Source of the DNA: Ruminococcaceae bacterium UBA3751 | Lineage (GTDB): Bacteria > Bacillota > Clostridia > Oscillospirales > Acutalibacteraceae | Direction of reading: 5' to 3' | DNA: 12,607 nt | NCBI GenBank assembly: GCA_002371215.1 | Contig: DFGL01000088.1 | Location: 1-12,607, forward strand | In this document: piece after piece, positions 6,092 through 12,607 of the stretch | Position numbering within the stretch: position 1 is the stretch's first letter | How the letters are laid out: each line of letters starts with the position of its first letter | The notes under the pieces: model-generated | Database searches by the model: none | What the model was told of the DNA's origin: nothing | Seen by the model: the letters and a program-made list of their open reading frames with translations, nothing else | Program-made: the position numbers and the translations under genes

Positions 6092-7348
6092 TCAAGTCCT
6101 GTAATCTCCGTTTATTTTAACGTAATCGTATGTGAGGTCGCAGCCCCAGGCGGTAGCCTCAGCGTCTCCGCCGTTGAGATTTATAAGAACGTAAATCTCG
6201 TCGCTCTTAAGTATTTCAGCCGCCTTTTCCTCGGAAAAGTCAACGCCGCTTCCGTTTTTGCAAACCTCAATTTTGCCGTATTCGCTTTTAAGGCATACAT
6301 CAACGGCGTTAATGTCAAACTCCGCGTCAGCGTAACCGATTGCGCAGAGAACCCGTCCCCAGTTGGCGTCCTCGCCGAATATCGCCGCCTTGAAAAGAGT
6401 TGAGCATACAACGCTTTTTGCAACGGTAATCGCCGTGTCAAGGTCCTTTGCGCCTGAGCATATACATTCAATAAGCTTTGTTGCGCCTTCGCCGTCCTTC
6501 GCGAGCATTCTTGTAAGGTTAGCCATAACCTCCGTCAGCGCCGCTTTGAAAATGTTGTATTCCTCACCCTCGGCGTCTATCTCATCGTTAAAGGCAAGCC
6601 CGTTAGCCATAAGGACTACCATATCGTTAGTAGAGGTATCCCCGTCAACGGAAAGGCAGTTATATGTGATTTTTACCGTTTCGCTGAGCGCTTTTTGCAG
6701 CATTTCAGCGGATACGGCGCAGTCGGTAGTAATAAAATTCAGCGTTGTCGCCATATTCGGGTGAATCATACCCGAGCCCTTTGCCATACCGCCGAGCTTA
6801 CATTTTACCCCGCCTATTTCAAATTCAACGGCGTATTCCTTCTTAACGGTGTCCGTTGTCATTATAGCGGTTGCCGCAGCGGCGTTTTTGTTGTAGCAAA
6901 GCTCTTTAACAAGCGTAGGCACGGCGCTTTCAATCGGCTCAATCGGTAAAATTTGACCGATAACGCCCGTTGATGAAACGATAACTTTCTCGCTCGGTAT
7001 GTTCATTTCCTTTGCAACGAGGTCGCACATCGCCTGAGCCTTTTCAACTCCGTCTGCGTTGCAGGTGTTTGCGTTTTTGGAGTTAACAATTGCCGCAATC
7101 GCCTTGTTTCCGGACTTTTCAAGGTTAGCCTTTGTAACGAGGAGGGGAGCGCCTTTAACCTTATTCTGAGTATATACCGCCGCAGTGTTACATTCAACGT
7201 CGGAAGCAAAAAGGCATATATCGTTTTTATGCTTTTTATCAGGCGTATCGTTTGCGGGGCGTTTAATTCCGCAGTAAGTTCCGCTCGCCTTGAAGCCCGA
7301 AGCGGCGCAGATTCCGCCGTCAATGCTTTTAAAACTGTTGTATATCAT
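6092..7348 (-). CDS. argJ: Glutamate N-acetyltransferase (ornithine acetyltransferase)
   Basis: This 418-residue protein moves the acetyl group from N-acetylornithine to glutamate, regenerating acetylglutamate and releasing ornithine. Seen: the self-cleavage site KGSGMIHPNMATTL at 190-203, where the chain is expected to be cut between Ala200 and Thr201 so that Thr201 becomes the N-terminal nucleophile of the beta chain; the oxyanion-hole motif SSTGVIG at 125-131; and the conserved C-terminal end YDYVKINGDYRT. Length is normal. Whether it can also use acetyl-CoA (bifunctional type) cannot be read from sequence; no argA-type gene is in the window. The ribosome binding site AGGAGA overlaps the end of argC. 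Confidence 0.97.
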   Translation of the reverse strand: MIYNSFKSIDGGICAASGFKASGTYCGIKRPANDTPDKKHKNDICLFASDVECNTAAVYTQNKVKGAPLLVTKANLEKSGNKAIAAIVNSKNANTCNADGVEKAQAMCDLVAKEMNIPSEKVIVSSTGVIGQILPIEPIESAVPTLVKELCYNKNAAAATAIMTTDTVKKEYAVEFEIGGVKCKLGGMAKGSGMIHPNMATTLNFITTDCAVSAEMLQKALSETVKITYNCLSVDGDTSTNDMVVLMANGLAFNDEIDAEGEEYNIFKAALTEVMANLTRMLAKDGEGATKLIECICSGAKDLDTAITVAKSVVCSTLFKAAIFGEDANWGRVLCAIGYADAEFDINAVDVCLKSEYGKIEVCKNGSGVDFSEEKAAEILKSDEIYVLINLNGGDAEATAWGCDLTYDYVKINGDYRT

Positions 7349-7354
7349 TTATAT

Positions 7355-8296
7355 TTATTCTCCTATTTTGAGACCTTTTGTTTCATCAATTCCGAGCGCA
7401 AGATTGAGGCACTGCATTGCCGCGCCGCTCGCTCCTTTGCCGAGGTTGTCAAAGCGGGTAGTAATTAAGATACGCTCGTCGTTTCCGTTAATTTCAATTT
7501 CCATATCGTCGCGCTTAGCAAAGTTGTTAGCGCCTATCATATTTCCGCTGTAACCGAGGTCGCGTACCTTGATAAGTGGCTCGCCCTCGTAGTGCTTGGC
7601 AAAGAACTGCTGCAGCTCCTCGGGAGTCATTTTCTTTTCCATCATGTCCGCAAAAATCGGGATAGAAACAACCATACCGTACCTGTAGTCACAGATGTGA
7701 GGAGCGAAGAAGGGAACTCGCTCAAGCTGCGGAATAGCCGTCATTTCCTTGAGGTGCTTGTGCTCCTGCGAAAGCGCATACTGCCGCGGCGCGTCAAGCT
7801 CCTTGTTGCGGTCAACGAATTCGTACTGCGCTATTCCGTTTTTGCCCGCACCCGTGTAACCGCTTATTGCGTAACAGGTTATCGGGTAATCTCTCGCAAT
7901 AATTCCGCTGTTGACGAGGGGATAAACTATTGCGGAAAATCCGCTTGCGTAACAACCGGGGATTGCAATTCGGTTTGAGGTCTTAATCTTCTCCCTGAAG
8001 GATTTATCAAGCTCGGGGAAGCCGTAAGCCCATTCGGGCTCGGTGCGGTGTGCGGTTGAGGTGTCAATTATTTTAACCTTTTTATTTTGTATCAGCGCTA
8101 CCGCTTCGCGGCTTGCCTCGTCGGGAAGGCAGAGAATAGTGACGTCCGAGGAGTTAATCATTCTCTCCCTCGCGTCGATATTCTTTCTCATATCCCTGTC
8201 TATTTTGAGCAGCTCAATATCATCGCGTGAACGGAGCCTGCTTTCAATTTTTAAACCTGTTGTGCCCTGAGAGCCGTCAATAAATACTTTTGTCAT
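7355..8296 (-). CDS. argC: N-acetyl-gamma-glutamyl-phosphate reductase, class II
   Basis: This 313-residue NADPH-dependent reductase turns acetylglutamyl phosphate into the semialdehyde. It begins FIDGSQGTTGLKI (5-17), has IDTSTAHR at 77-84, the catalytic Cys115 in IPGCYASGF, and ends with NLGKGASGAAMQ. This pattern (DGxxGTTG start, about 310 residues) belongs to the class II ArgC family known mostly from alpha-proteobacteria, not to the longer class I family (GATGYxG start) usual in Bacillus and many clostridia. It is the first gene of the operon. AGGTGA (8303-8308) lies 6 bases ahead of the ATG, and a consensus promoter begins about 36 bases upstream of it. Confidence 0.95.
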   Translation of the reverse strand: MTKVFIDGSQGTTGLKIESRLRSRDDIELLKIDRDMRKNIDARERMINSSDVTILCLPDEASREAVALIQNKKVKIIDTSTAHRTEPEWAYGFPELDKSFREKIKTSNRIAIPGCYASGFSAIVYPLVNSGIIARDYPITCYAISGYTGAGKNGIAQYEFVDRNKELDAPRQYALSQEHKHLKEMTAIPQLERVPFFAPHICDYRYGMVVSIPIFADMMEKKMTPEELQQFFAKHYEGEPLIKVRDLGYSGNMIGANNFAKRDDMEIEINGNDERILITTRFDNLGKGASGAAMQCLNLALGIDETKGLKIGE

Positions 8297-8311
8297 AATT
8301 ATTCACCTGCT

Positions 8312-8391
8312 TGTATATTTATAACTAATGGTATTATAACAAAATAAATAGCTATGTCAATAGAAAATGCAAAAATAGTTATAAATATACA
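8312..8391. promoter_or_regulatory. 16-bp perfect inverted repeat flanking the arg promoter (putative ArgR operators)
   Basis: TGTATATTTATAACTA (8312-8327) and its exact reverse complement TAGTTATAAATATACA (8376-8391) stand 48 bp apart, and the -10/-35 elements lie between them. One arm covers the predicted transcription start, the other lies upstream of -35. The windows 8310-8327 and 8376-8393 each partly match the ARG-box pattern TNTGNATWWWWATNCANA, with two or three deviations. The arm centres are 64 bp apart, close to six helical turns, which would suit a repressor bridging both arms. Confidence 0.6.
8333..8360 (-). promoter_or_regulatory. Consensus promoter of the arg operon
   Basis: On the minus strand a perfect TTGACA (8355-8360) and a perfect TATAAT (8333-8338) are separated by 16 bases. 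Transcription should begin near 8326, giving an untranslated leader of about 30 bases. Such a strong core promoter suggests that control is by repression. Confidence 0.9.
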
Positions 8392-8395
8392 CAAA

Positions 8396-8413
8396 AATGA
8401 ATATCTATGCAGT
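8396..8413. promoter_or_regulatory. ARG-box-like palindrome 1
   Basis: The core TGAATATCTATGCA fits the arginine-repressor box TGNATWWWWATNCA with one off-consensus base in the AT centre. It lies 2 bp from the upstream inverted-repeat arm window (8376-8393), close to the 2-3 bp spacing of tandem ARG boxes in known arg operators. The argR gene itself is not in the window. Confidence 0.5.
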
Positions 8414-8419
8414 GTTTTT

Positions 8420-8437
8420 TGTGCATATTTATATATG
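8420..8437. promoter_or_regulatory. ARG-box-like palindrome 2 (weaker)
   Basis: The segment TGTGCATATTTATATATG contains the left half TGCAT and the AT centre of an ARG box, but its right half reads ATATA instead of ATNCA. It may be a weaker third or fourth operator or simply AT-rich sequence. Confidence 0.3.
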
Positions 8438-8496
8438 AGGCATAAGCGGGATATATAACCGATTAATAACGAAAAACAGTAAAAAGAGCGCAATAC

Positions 8497-8519
8497 TATA
8501 ATGTTTTACAAATTTGTAA
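8497..8519 (+). promoter_or_regulatory. Possible upstream pyrH promoter with 14-bp palindromic operator
   Basis: A perfect TATAAT (8497-8502) is followed at once by the perfect palindrome TTACAAATTTGTAA (8506-8519), which would cover the transcription start. There is no good -35, so basal strength is doubtful. The palindrome does not match the ARG box, PerR or Rex patterns I know. Confidence 0.4.
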
Positions 8520-8541
8520 CCAATTTTTTATATACATAATC

Positions 8542-8570
8542 TTTACTTTATTATAAAATTATATTATTAT
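8542..8570 (+). promoter_or_regulatory. Likely main promoter of pyrH
   Basis: TTTACT (8542-8547), a 17-base spacer and TATTAT (8565-8570). Transcription would begin near 8577, about 26 bases before the pyrH ATG and ahead of its GGAGG site (8589-8593). Confidence 0.5.
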
Positions 8571-8602
8571 AGATTACAGTAAATTATTGGAGGTATACTT
8601 TA

Positions 8603-9310
8603 ATGGGTATTGCTTATAAAAGAATTCTCTTAAAGCTTTCCGGTGAGGTTCTCGCGGGAGAAGCGGGAAAGGGAATTGATAACGAAACTGTGCTTAAAAT
8701 CTGTAAATCGGTTAAAAAGGTTGCCGATAAGGGCGTTGAAATCGGAATCGTAGTAGGCGGCGGCAACTTCTGGAGAGGCAGAACAAGCGAGCATATGGAC
8801 AGAACGAGGGCGGACCATATCGGAATGCTTGCAACGGCTATGAACTCTCTCGCTCTCTGCGACGCGCTTGAGCAGCTCGGAGCGGACGTAAGAGTACAGA
8901 CCGCTATTGAAATGCGCCAGATTGCGGAACCTTATATCCGCAACAGAGCAATCCGTCATTTTGAAAAGGGAAGAATTGTAATCTTCGGCTGCGGAACGGG
9001 CTCGCCGTTCTTCTCAACCGATACAGCTGCAGCGCTCAGAGGTGTTGAGATTAATGCCGACGCGCTCCTCAAGGCAACGAACGTTGACGGCGTTTACGAT
9101 AAGGACCCGAATAAGTTTGACGATGCAGTTAAGTTTGATGAGATTTCCTTCCACGACGTTATGGTTCGCGACCTTAAGGTTATGGATTCTACCGCGTTTT
9201 CACTTTGTAAGGATAACGATATGCCCATTATCGTTTTCAATCTCAGCGACCCCGATAATATCATTGAGGTTGTTGAAGGTAAAAAAATCGGTACAACAGT
9301 AAAAAACTAA
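8603..9310 (+). CDS. pyrH: UMP kinase
   Basis: This 235-residue bacterial-type UMP kinase (amino acid kinase fold) makes UDP from UMP and ATP. Seen: KLSGE at 11-15, VGGGNFWRG at 51-59, TRADHIGMLAT at 68-78 (nucleotide site), GTGSPFFSTDTAAALR at 131-146 and KATNVDGVYDKDP at 157-169. The glycine-rich stretch reads GCGTGSP where GGTGNP is common, a mild variation. The enzyme is usually a hexamer activated by GTP and inhibited by UTP. GGAGG lies 9 bases before the ATG. It is the first gene of the cluster; frr follows after 22 bases. The usual upstream pair rpsB-tsf is replaced here by the divergent arg operon. Confidence 0.97.
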   Translation: MGIAYKRILLKLSGEVLAGEAGKGIDNETVLKICKSVKKVADKGVEIGIVVGGGNFWRGRTSEHMDRTRADHIGMLATAMNSLALCDALEQLGADVRVQTAIEMRQIAEPYIRNRAIRHFEKGRIVIFGCGTGSPFFSTDTAAALRGVEINADALLKATNVDGVYDKDPNKFDDAVKFDEISFHDVMVRDLKVMDSTAFSLCKDNDMPIIVFNLSDPDNIIEVVEGKKIGTTVKN

Positions 9311-9332
9311 GCTAATATAAAGGAGTAAATTT

Positions 9333-9887
9333 ATGGAACAGGTATTTGCAAAAACTAAAGAGAGAATGGAAAAATGTCTTGATTCGCTTGACCGCGATTA
9401 TCAGACAGTAAGAGCGGGCAGAGCTAACCCGAAGGTGCTCAACAACGTTGTTGTTGATTATTACGGCTCGCCTACTCCGCTTAATCAGATGGCAGCCGTA
9501 TCCTCCCCTGAACCGAGGCTTCTTGTTGTTCAGCCGTGGGACGCTTCAATGATTAAGGAGATTGAAAAAGCAATCAATATGTCCGATATCGGAATTAACC
9601 CTCAGAACGACGGTAAGGTTATCCGTTTAACCTTCCCTCAGCTTACCGAGGAACACAGAAAGAATCTCGTTAAGGACGTTTCAAAGCGCGGTGAGGAGGC
9701 AAAGGTTGCAATCCGTAATATACGCCGTGACTCAATGGACGATATTAAAAAGCTCAAGAAGGATAATGAAATTACCGAGGATGACCAGAAGGACGGAGAA
9801 AAAGAGCTCCAGAAAATCACCGATAGTTACATTAAACAGATTGACGATATGATTAAGGCTAAAGAGGACGAGGTTCTCTCTATCTGA
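9333..9887 (+). CDS. frr: Ribosome recycling factor
   Basis: This 184-residue protein splits post-termination ribosomes together with EF-G. The length is that of the family (about 185). Seen: VRAGRANP at 26-33, the domain II stretch YYGSPTPLNQMA at 43-54, PQLTEEHRK at 102-110 and AIRNIRRDS at 126-134, with a long charged C-terminal helix that completes the three-helix bundle. AGGAG (9321-9325) lies 7 bases before the ATG. The pairing pyrH-frr is one of the most conserved in bacteria. A hairpin separates it from uppS. Confidence 0.98.
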   Translation: MEQVFAKTKERMEKCLDSLDRDYQTVRAGRANPKVLNNVVVDYYGSPTPLNQMAAVSSPEPRLLVVQPWDASMIKEIEKAINMSDIGINPQNDGKVIRLTFPQLTEEHRKNLVKDVSKRGEEAKVAIRNIRRDSMDDIKKLKKDNEITEDDQKDGEKELQKITDSYIKQIDDMIKAKEDEVLSI

Positions 9888-9901
9888 CAATAATACATCA
9901 T

Positions 9902-9924
9902 CGGGGCGATTTTTAATCGCCCCT
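9902..9924 (+). terminator. Hairpin between frr and uppS (weak terminator or attenuator)
   Basis: GGGGCGATT (9903-9911) pairs with AATCGCCCC (9915-9923) around a TTT loop. The following bases TATAAATAGTTTT lack a clean T-run, and uppS begins 25 bases later with no clear promoter of its own, so partial read-through is likely. It also resembles the AGGGGCG-type hairpin at 3105-3128. Confidence 0.5.
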
Positions 9925-9948
9925 ATAAATAGTTTTAGAGGAAAAAAT

Positions 9949-10671
9949 ATGGCATTATTCACTAAGAAAAAGGCCGCCCCGGAAAGACCGGAGTTTGAGG
10001 TTTTGCCAAACCATCTCGGTATAATTATGGACGGCAACGGAAGATGGGCTAAAAAACGCGGATTACCCCGCAACGCAGGGCATAAAGAGGGTGCGGAAAC
10101 CTTCAGAGCTATCGCTAAGGAATGTGCTGAGCTCGGAATTAAATACGTTACCTTCTACGCCTTTTCAACAGAAAACTGGAAAAGGCCTCAGGAGGAGGTT
10201 GACGGAATAATGCGTCTGTTTAAGGAATACCTCCTTGAAGCAAAGCGCGATTTTGTCAAAGCGGGGGATAATAAGATTATCTTTATCGGCGAGCGCGACG
10301 GTATCCGTCAGGATTTGATTGACCTTATGGATGAGGCTGAGCGCGATACCGCTTCCCATAACGCAACAACTATTAACCTTGCGCTGAATTACGGCGGAAG
10401 GCAGGAGATAGTTTCGGCTGTAAACAAGCTGATTAAAGAGGGAAAAACGGAGATTACCGAGGACGATATTTCCGCTAATCTCTATACCGTTCCCGAATGC
10501 GATATGATAATTCGTCCATCGGGTGAACAGAGACTTTCAAATTTCCTTTTGTGGCAGGCGGCGTACAGTGAATTCTGGTACAGCGACGTTCTATGGCCTG
10601 ATTTTACAAAAGAGGATTTGTACAGCGCATTGCGCGACTATGAAAAAAGGAACCGTCGTTTCGGCGGATAG
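9949..10671 (+). CDS. uppS: Isoprenyl transferase (undecaprenyl diphosphate synthase)
   Basis: This 240-residue cis-prenyltransferase extends farnesyl diphosphate with isopentenyl diphosphate to the C55 carrier lipid of peptidoglycan and wall polymers. Seen: IIMDGNGRWAKKRG at 25-38 with catalytic Asp28, FSTENW at 72-77, NYGGR at 147-151 and the signature RPSGEQRLSNFLLWQ at 189-203 (Pro where Thr is usual). Length is normal. AGAGG lies 7 bases before the ATG. cdsA follows after 11 bases. Its substrates come from the isoprenoid pathway whose first committed enzyme, Dxr, is encoded two genes downstream. Confidence 0.97.
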   Translation: MALFTKKKAAPERPEFEVLPNHLGIIMDGNGRWAKKRGLPRNAGHKEGAETFRAIAKECAELGIKYVTFYAFSTENWKRPQEEVDGIMRLFKEYLLEAKRDFVKAGDNKIIFIGERDGIRQDLIDLMDEAERDTASHNATTINLALNYGGRQEIVSAVNKLIKEGKTEITEDDISANLYTVPECDMIIRPSGEQRLSNFLLWQAAYSEFWYSDVLWPDFTKEDLYSALRDYEKRNRRFGG

Positions 10672-10682
10672 GTGAGTTTAAA

Positions 10683-11549
10683 ATGAAACAGAGAGTTATT
10701 ACCGCTTTTGCGCTGCTTGCGCTTTTGATTGTTGTTGTATGGCAGATATATACGCCGTTTTTTACCGTTGTAATTGCGGCGTTTGCGGCAATTGCGGCTG
10801 ATGAAATAATGAAATGCGCTAAAATAAGCAATAAATTCATAACAATATTCGGTACGGTTTTCGCGTTTTTTGTTCCATTCTTTATGAATGCGAGTTCTCT
10901 TGAACCGCTCGTTAAAACGGATGAGTGGTTCCTTGTAATAAACATCGTGCCGCGCGTTATCTATATTGCGGTTTTCGTTATAGCCTGCTTCCTTGCAATG
11001 CTCAAAGCGTATTCCCATACAAAGTTTGAGGACGTGGCAATAGCTATCGTTGCGAGCGTTATCGTTCCGTGGTGCTTTTCTATCCTTGTTATGCTCAGAG
11101 ATATTACGGGCTATAAAACACAGTTCGGAATTTATCTCATTTTCTACGCTCTTATCAGTGCGCTCGTAACGGATATCGGCGCTCAGCTTGGCGGAATGAA
11201 ATTCGGCAAAACAAAGATGTCGCCCAACATTTCGCCAAAGAAAACGATTGAGGGTGCGTGCTGCGGAATAATTCTCGGCTTTGTTGCAAACTGCGCCGCG
11301 CTCCTGCTCTATGACCGCTTTGCTCAGACTCCCGTTCCGAAGAATTATACTGCAATCCTTCTCGGTATTTCGCCGTTCGTACAGTTCCTCGGAATGATGG
11401 GCGACCTTACGGCGTCTGTTCTTAAGCGTAATTTCGGCGTAAAGGATTTCGGCAAGATTTTCCCGGGCCACGGCGGAGTTATGGACAGATTTGACAGCCT
11501 GATGTTTACCCTCGTATGTACATACGGCGTTGCAATAACACTTCTTTAA
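10683..11549 (+). CDS. cdsA: Phosphatidate cytidylyltransferase (CDP-diglyceride synthase)
   Basis: This 288-residue integral membrane enzyme makes CDP-diacylglycerol from CTP and phosphatidic acid, the branch point to phosphatidylglycerol and cardiolipin. Hydrophobic segments are spread along the chain (for example 8-38, 52-68, 84-107, 118-137, 148-166, 192-209, 222-240, 272-287). The cytoplasmic CDS signature spans 245-271: S245, KR at 248-249, KD at 254-255, HGG at 263-265 and DRFD at 268-271. The second conserved loop DIGAQLGG...SPKKTIEG (164-191) is also present. GGTGA lies upstream of the ATG. The stop codon merges into the AAGGTGA ribosome binding site of dxr, which indicates tight coupling. 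Confidence 0.95.
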   Translation: MKQRVITAFALLALLIVVVWQIYTPFFTVVIAAFAAIAADEIMKCAKISNKFITIFGTVFAFFVPFFMNASSLEPLVKTDEWFLVINIVPRVIYIAVFVIACFLAMLKAYSHTKFEDVAIAIVASVIVPWCFSILVMLRDITGYKTQFGIYLIFYALISALVTDIGAQLGGMKFGKTKMSPNISPKKTIEGACCGIILGFVANCAALLLYDRFAQTPVPKNYTAILLGISPFVQFLGMMGDLTASVLKRNFGVKDFGKIFPGHGGVMDRFDSLMFTLVCTYGVAITLL

Positions 11550-11558
11550 GGTGATAAA

Positions 11559-12607
11559 ATGACAAAGAATATTTCTCTTTTAGGCTCAACGGGTTCTATC
11601 GGAACCCAGTCGCTTGACGTATGCAGAATGCACGGTTACGGCGTTAAATGCTTAACCGCGGCGTCAAGAGTTGATATAATTGAACAGCAGGTGAGGGAGT
11701 TTAAGCCCGAGCTTGTTTGTATGATGGATGAAAAGGCGGCTTTGGACCTTAAAACAAGAATTGCTGATACCTCCGCTAAGGTGGTAAGCGGAATGGAAGG
11801 TCTTATCGAGTGCGCAACCTATGACGGCGCGGATACCGTTCTCAATTCCGTTGTCGGTATGGTAGGCCTTGAGCCGACTCTTGCCGCAATTAAGGCTAAA
11901 AAAACGATTGCCCTTGCCAACAAGGAAACGCTTGTTGCGGGCGGTCATCTCGTAACGACTCTTGCAGCGGAAAACGGAGTTGATATTCTCCCCGTTGACA
12001 GCGAGCATTCCGCGATTTTTCAATCTCTTCAGGGCTCGCCGTCCGAAAAGGCTGTTAAAAAGATAATTCTCACAGCCTCAGGCGGACCGTTTTTCGGCAA
12101 AAAGCTTGCTGAACTTGAAAACGTTACCGCGGCTGACGCGCTTAAACATCCAAACTGGGATATGGGCGCAAAAATAACCATAGACAGCGCTACAATGATG
12201 AATAAAGGGCTTGAATTCATTGAGGCAAAGTGGCTCTTTGATATGCCCAACGAGGATATAGAAATTGTTATTCACCGTGAAAGCGTGCTTCACTCGGCAA
12301 TAGTTTATCAGGATAATTCAATGATAGCACAGCTCGGCGTACCCGATATGAGAATTCCTATTCAGTACGCCCTCACTTATCCCGAGCGCAAGCCGAGCCC
12401 CGTTAAAGAGCTCAGCCTTGCCGATTACGGTAAGCTTACCTTCTTTGAGCCTGATTATGAAACCTTTAAGTGTATAAACGTTTGCAAAGAGGCTATTGAA
12501 CTCGGCGGTCTTCATCCCGCAGCGGCAAACGGCGCTAACGAGGAAAGCGTAAAATTATTCCTCGGCGGTAAAATTAAATTTACCGATATTGCATATCTTA
12601 ATTATGA
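11559..12607 (+). CDS. dxr: 1-deoxy-D-xylulose 5-phosphate reductoisomerase (3' truncated)
   Basis: The frame is open to the window edge (349 complete codons of an expected 380-400). The enzyme converts DXP to MEP with NADPH, the first committed step of the non-mevalonate isoprenoid pathway. Seen: the NADPH motif GSTGSIG at 9-15, ALANKETLVAGG at 118-129, metal-site DSEH at 147-150, SGGPF at 174-178, HPNWDMG at 197-203, and SATMMNKGLE at 210-219 with Lys216 and the metal-binding Glu219. The loop region HRESVLHS (239-246) and NP/VPDMR-type stretch (261-265) are also conserved. AAGGTGA lies 5 bases before the ATG. In related genomes rseP-like protease and ispG or proS genes often follow; here they would be outside the window. 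The organism therefore makes isoprenoids by the MEP route, feeding UppS. Confidence 0.96.
   Translation, partial: MTKNISLLGSTGSIGTQSLDVCRMHGYGVKCLTAASRVDIIEQQVREFKPELVCMMDEKAALDLKTRIADTSAKVVSGMEGLIECATYDGADTVLNSVVGMVGLEPTLAAIKAKKTIALANKETLVAGGHLVTTLAAENGVDILPVDSEHSAIFQSLQGSPSEKAVKKIILTASGGPFFGKKLAELENVTAADALKHPNWDMGAKITIDSATMMNKGLEFIEAKWLFDMPNEDIEIVIHRESVLHSAIVYQDNSMIAQLGVPDMRIPIQYALTYPERKPSPVKELSLADYGKLTFFEPDYETFKCINVCKEAIELGGLHPAAANGANEESVKLFLGGKIKFTDIAYLNY

Noticed and set aside
8312..8391. Invertible promoter as the primary explanation of the inverted repeat
   Set aside because: Kept only as an alternative: the segment is very short, no recombinase gene is nearby, and the arms partly match ArgR boxes.
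8299..8493. Minus-strand 64-codon hydrophobic open frame upstream of argC
   Set aside because: It lies over the arg promoter and operator repeats, is made of AT-rich sequence and has no ribosome binding site.
8297..8602. Riboswitch or T-box leader in front of argC or pyrH
   Set aside because: Predicted leaders are only about 30 bases long and contain no T-box motif, specifier stem or terminator/antiterminator pair.
10638..11471. Long minus-strand open frame (277 codons) opposite cdsA
   Set aside because: It has a low-complexity Arg/Asn/Glu-rich product with no motifs, and cdsA on the other strand has complete family signatures.

Overview
The window looks like chromosomal DNA of a low-to-mid GC anaerobic Firmicute, most probably a gut-type clostridium (Oscillospirales/Ruminococcaceae-like). 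Reasons: the gene order pyrH-frr-uppS-cdsA-dxr, the argCJBDF order, Gram-positive style ribosome binding sites (AGGAGG, GAGGTGA), T-rich intrinsic terminators, a copper ATPase with a C-terminal metal-binding domain, and AT-rich spacers carrying GC-rich hairpin repeats. The genus assignment is inference.

Left part (1-1250): the 3' end of a copper P-type ATPase gene whose product ends in an HMA metal-binding domain (1-357), a terminator, and a lone Nudix hydrolase gene (468-902). On the minus strand there is a tRNA-Arg(ACG) gene (1117-1193) with its own promoter. Just downstream of that tRNA lies a small (~150 bp) cassette. It can fold, as minus-strand RNA, into two hairpins inside a closing stem, and it ends in a second copy of the tRNA 3' end. 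This is the least conventional structure of the window.

Middle (1251-8296): tcdA (tRNA t6A dehydratase, minus strand) is divergent from an unrecognised lipoprotein gene (plus strand). Then comes a complete five-gene minus-strand operon, read argC-argJ-argB-argD-argF. It takes N-acetylglutamate to citrulline, with the acetyl group recycled by ArgJ. ArgC is of the shorter class II type, and ArgB has the N-terminal helix typical of arginine-inhibited kinases.

Intergenic hub (8297-8602): the arg operon and the pyrH cluster diverge here. The arg promoter (TTGACA-16-TATAAT) sits exactly between the arms of a perfect 16-bp inverted repeat, and further ARG-box-like palindromes lie upstream of it. 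These are probable arginine repressor sites. The pyrH side has two candidate promoters and a perfect 14-bp palindrome.

Right part (8603-12607): the housekeeping cluster pyrH (UMP kinase), frr (ribosome recycling), uppS and cdsA (cell-envelope lipid precursors) and dxr (isoprenoid precursor supply for UppS), with dxr cut by the window edge. The usual rpsB-tsf neighbours upstream of pyrH are absent from this locus.

Most genes are ordinary. No CRISPR array, transposase, integrase, toxin-antitoxin or defence gene was seen. The observations most worth following are the tRNA-flanking cassette, the inverted repeat around the arg promoter, and a possible internal translation start that would release a CopZ-like chaperone from the copper ATPase gene.
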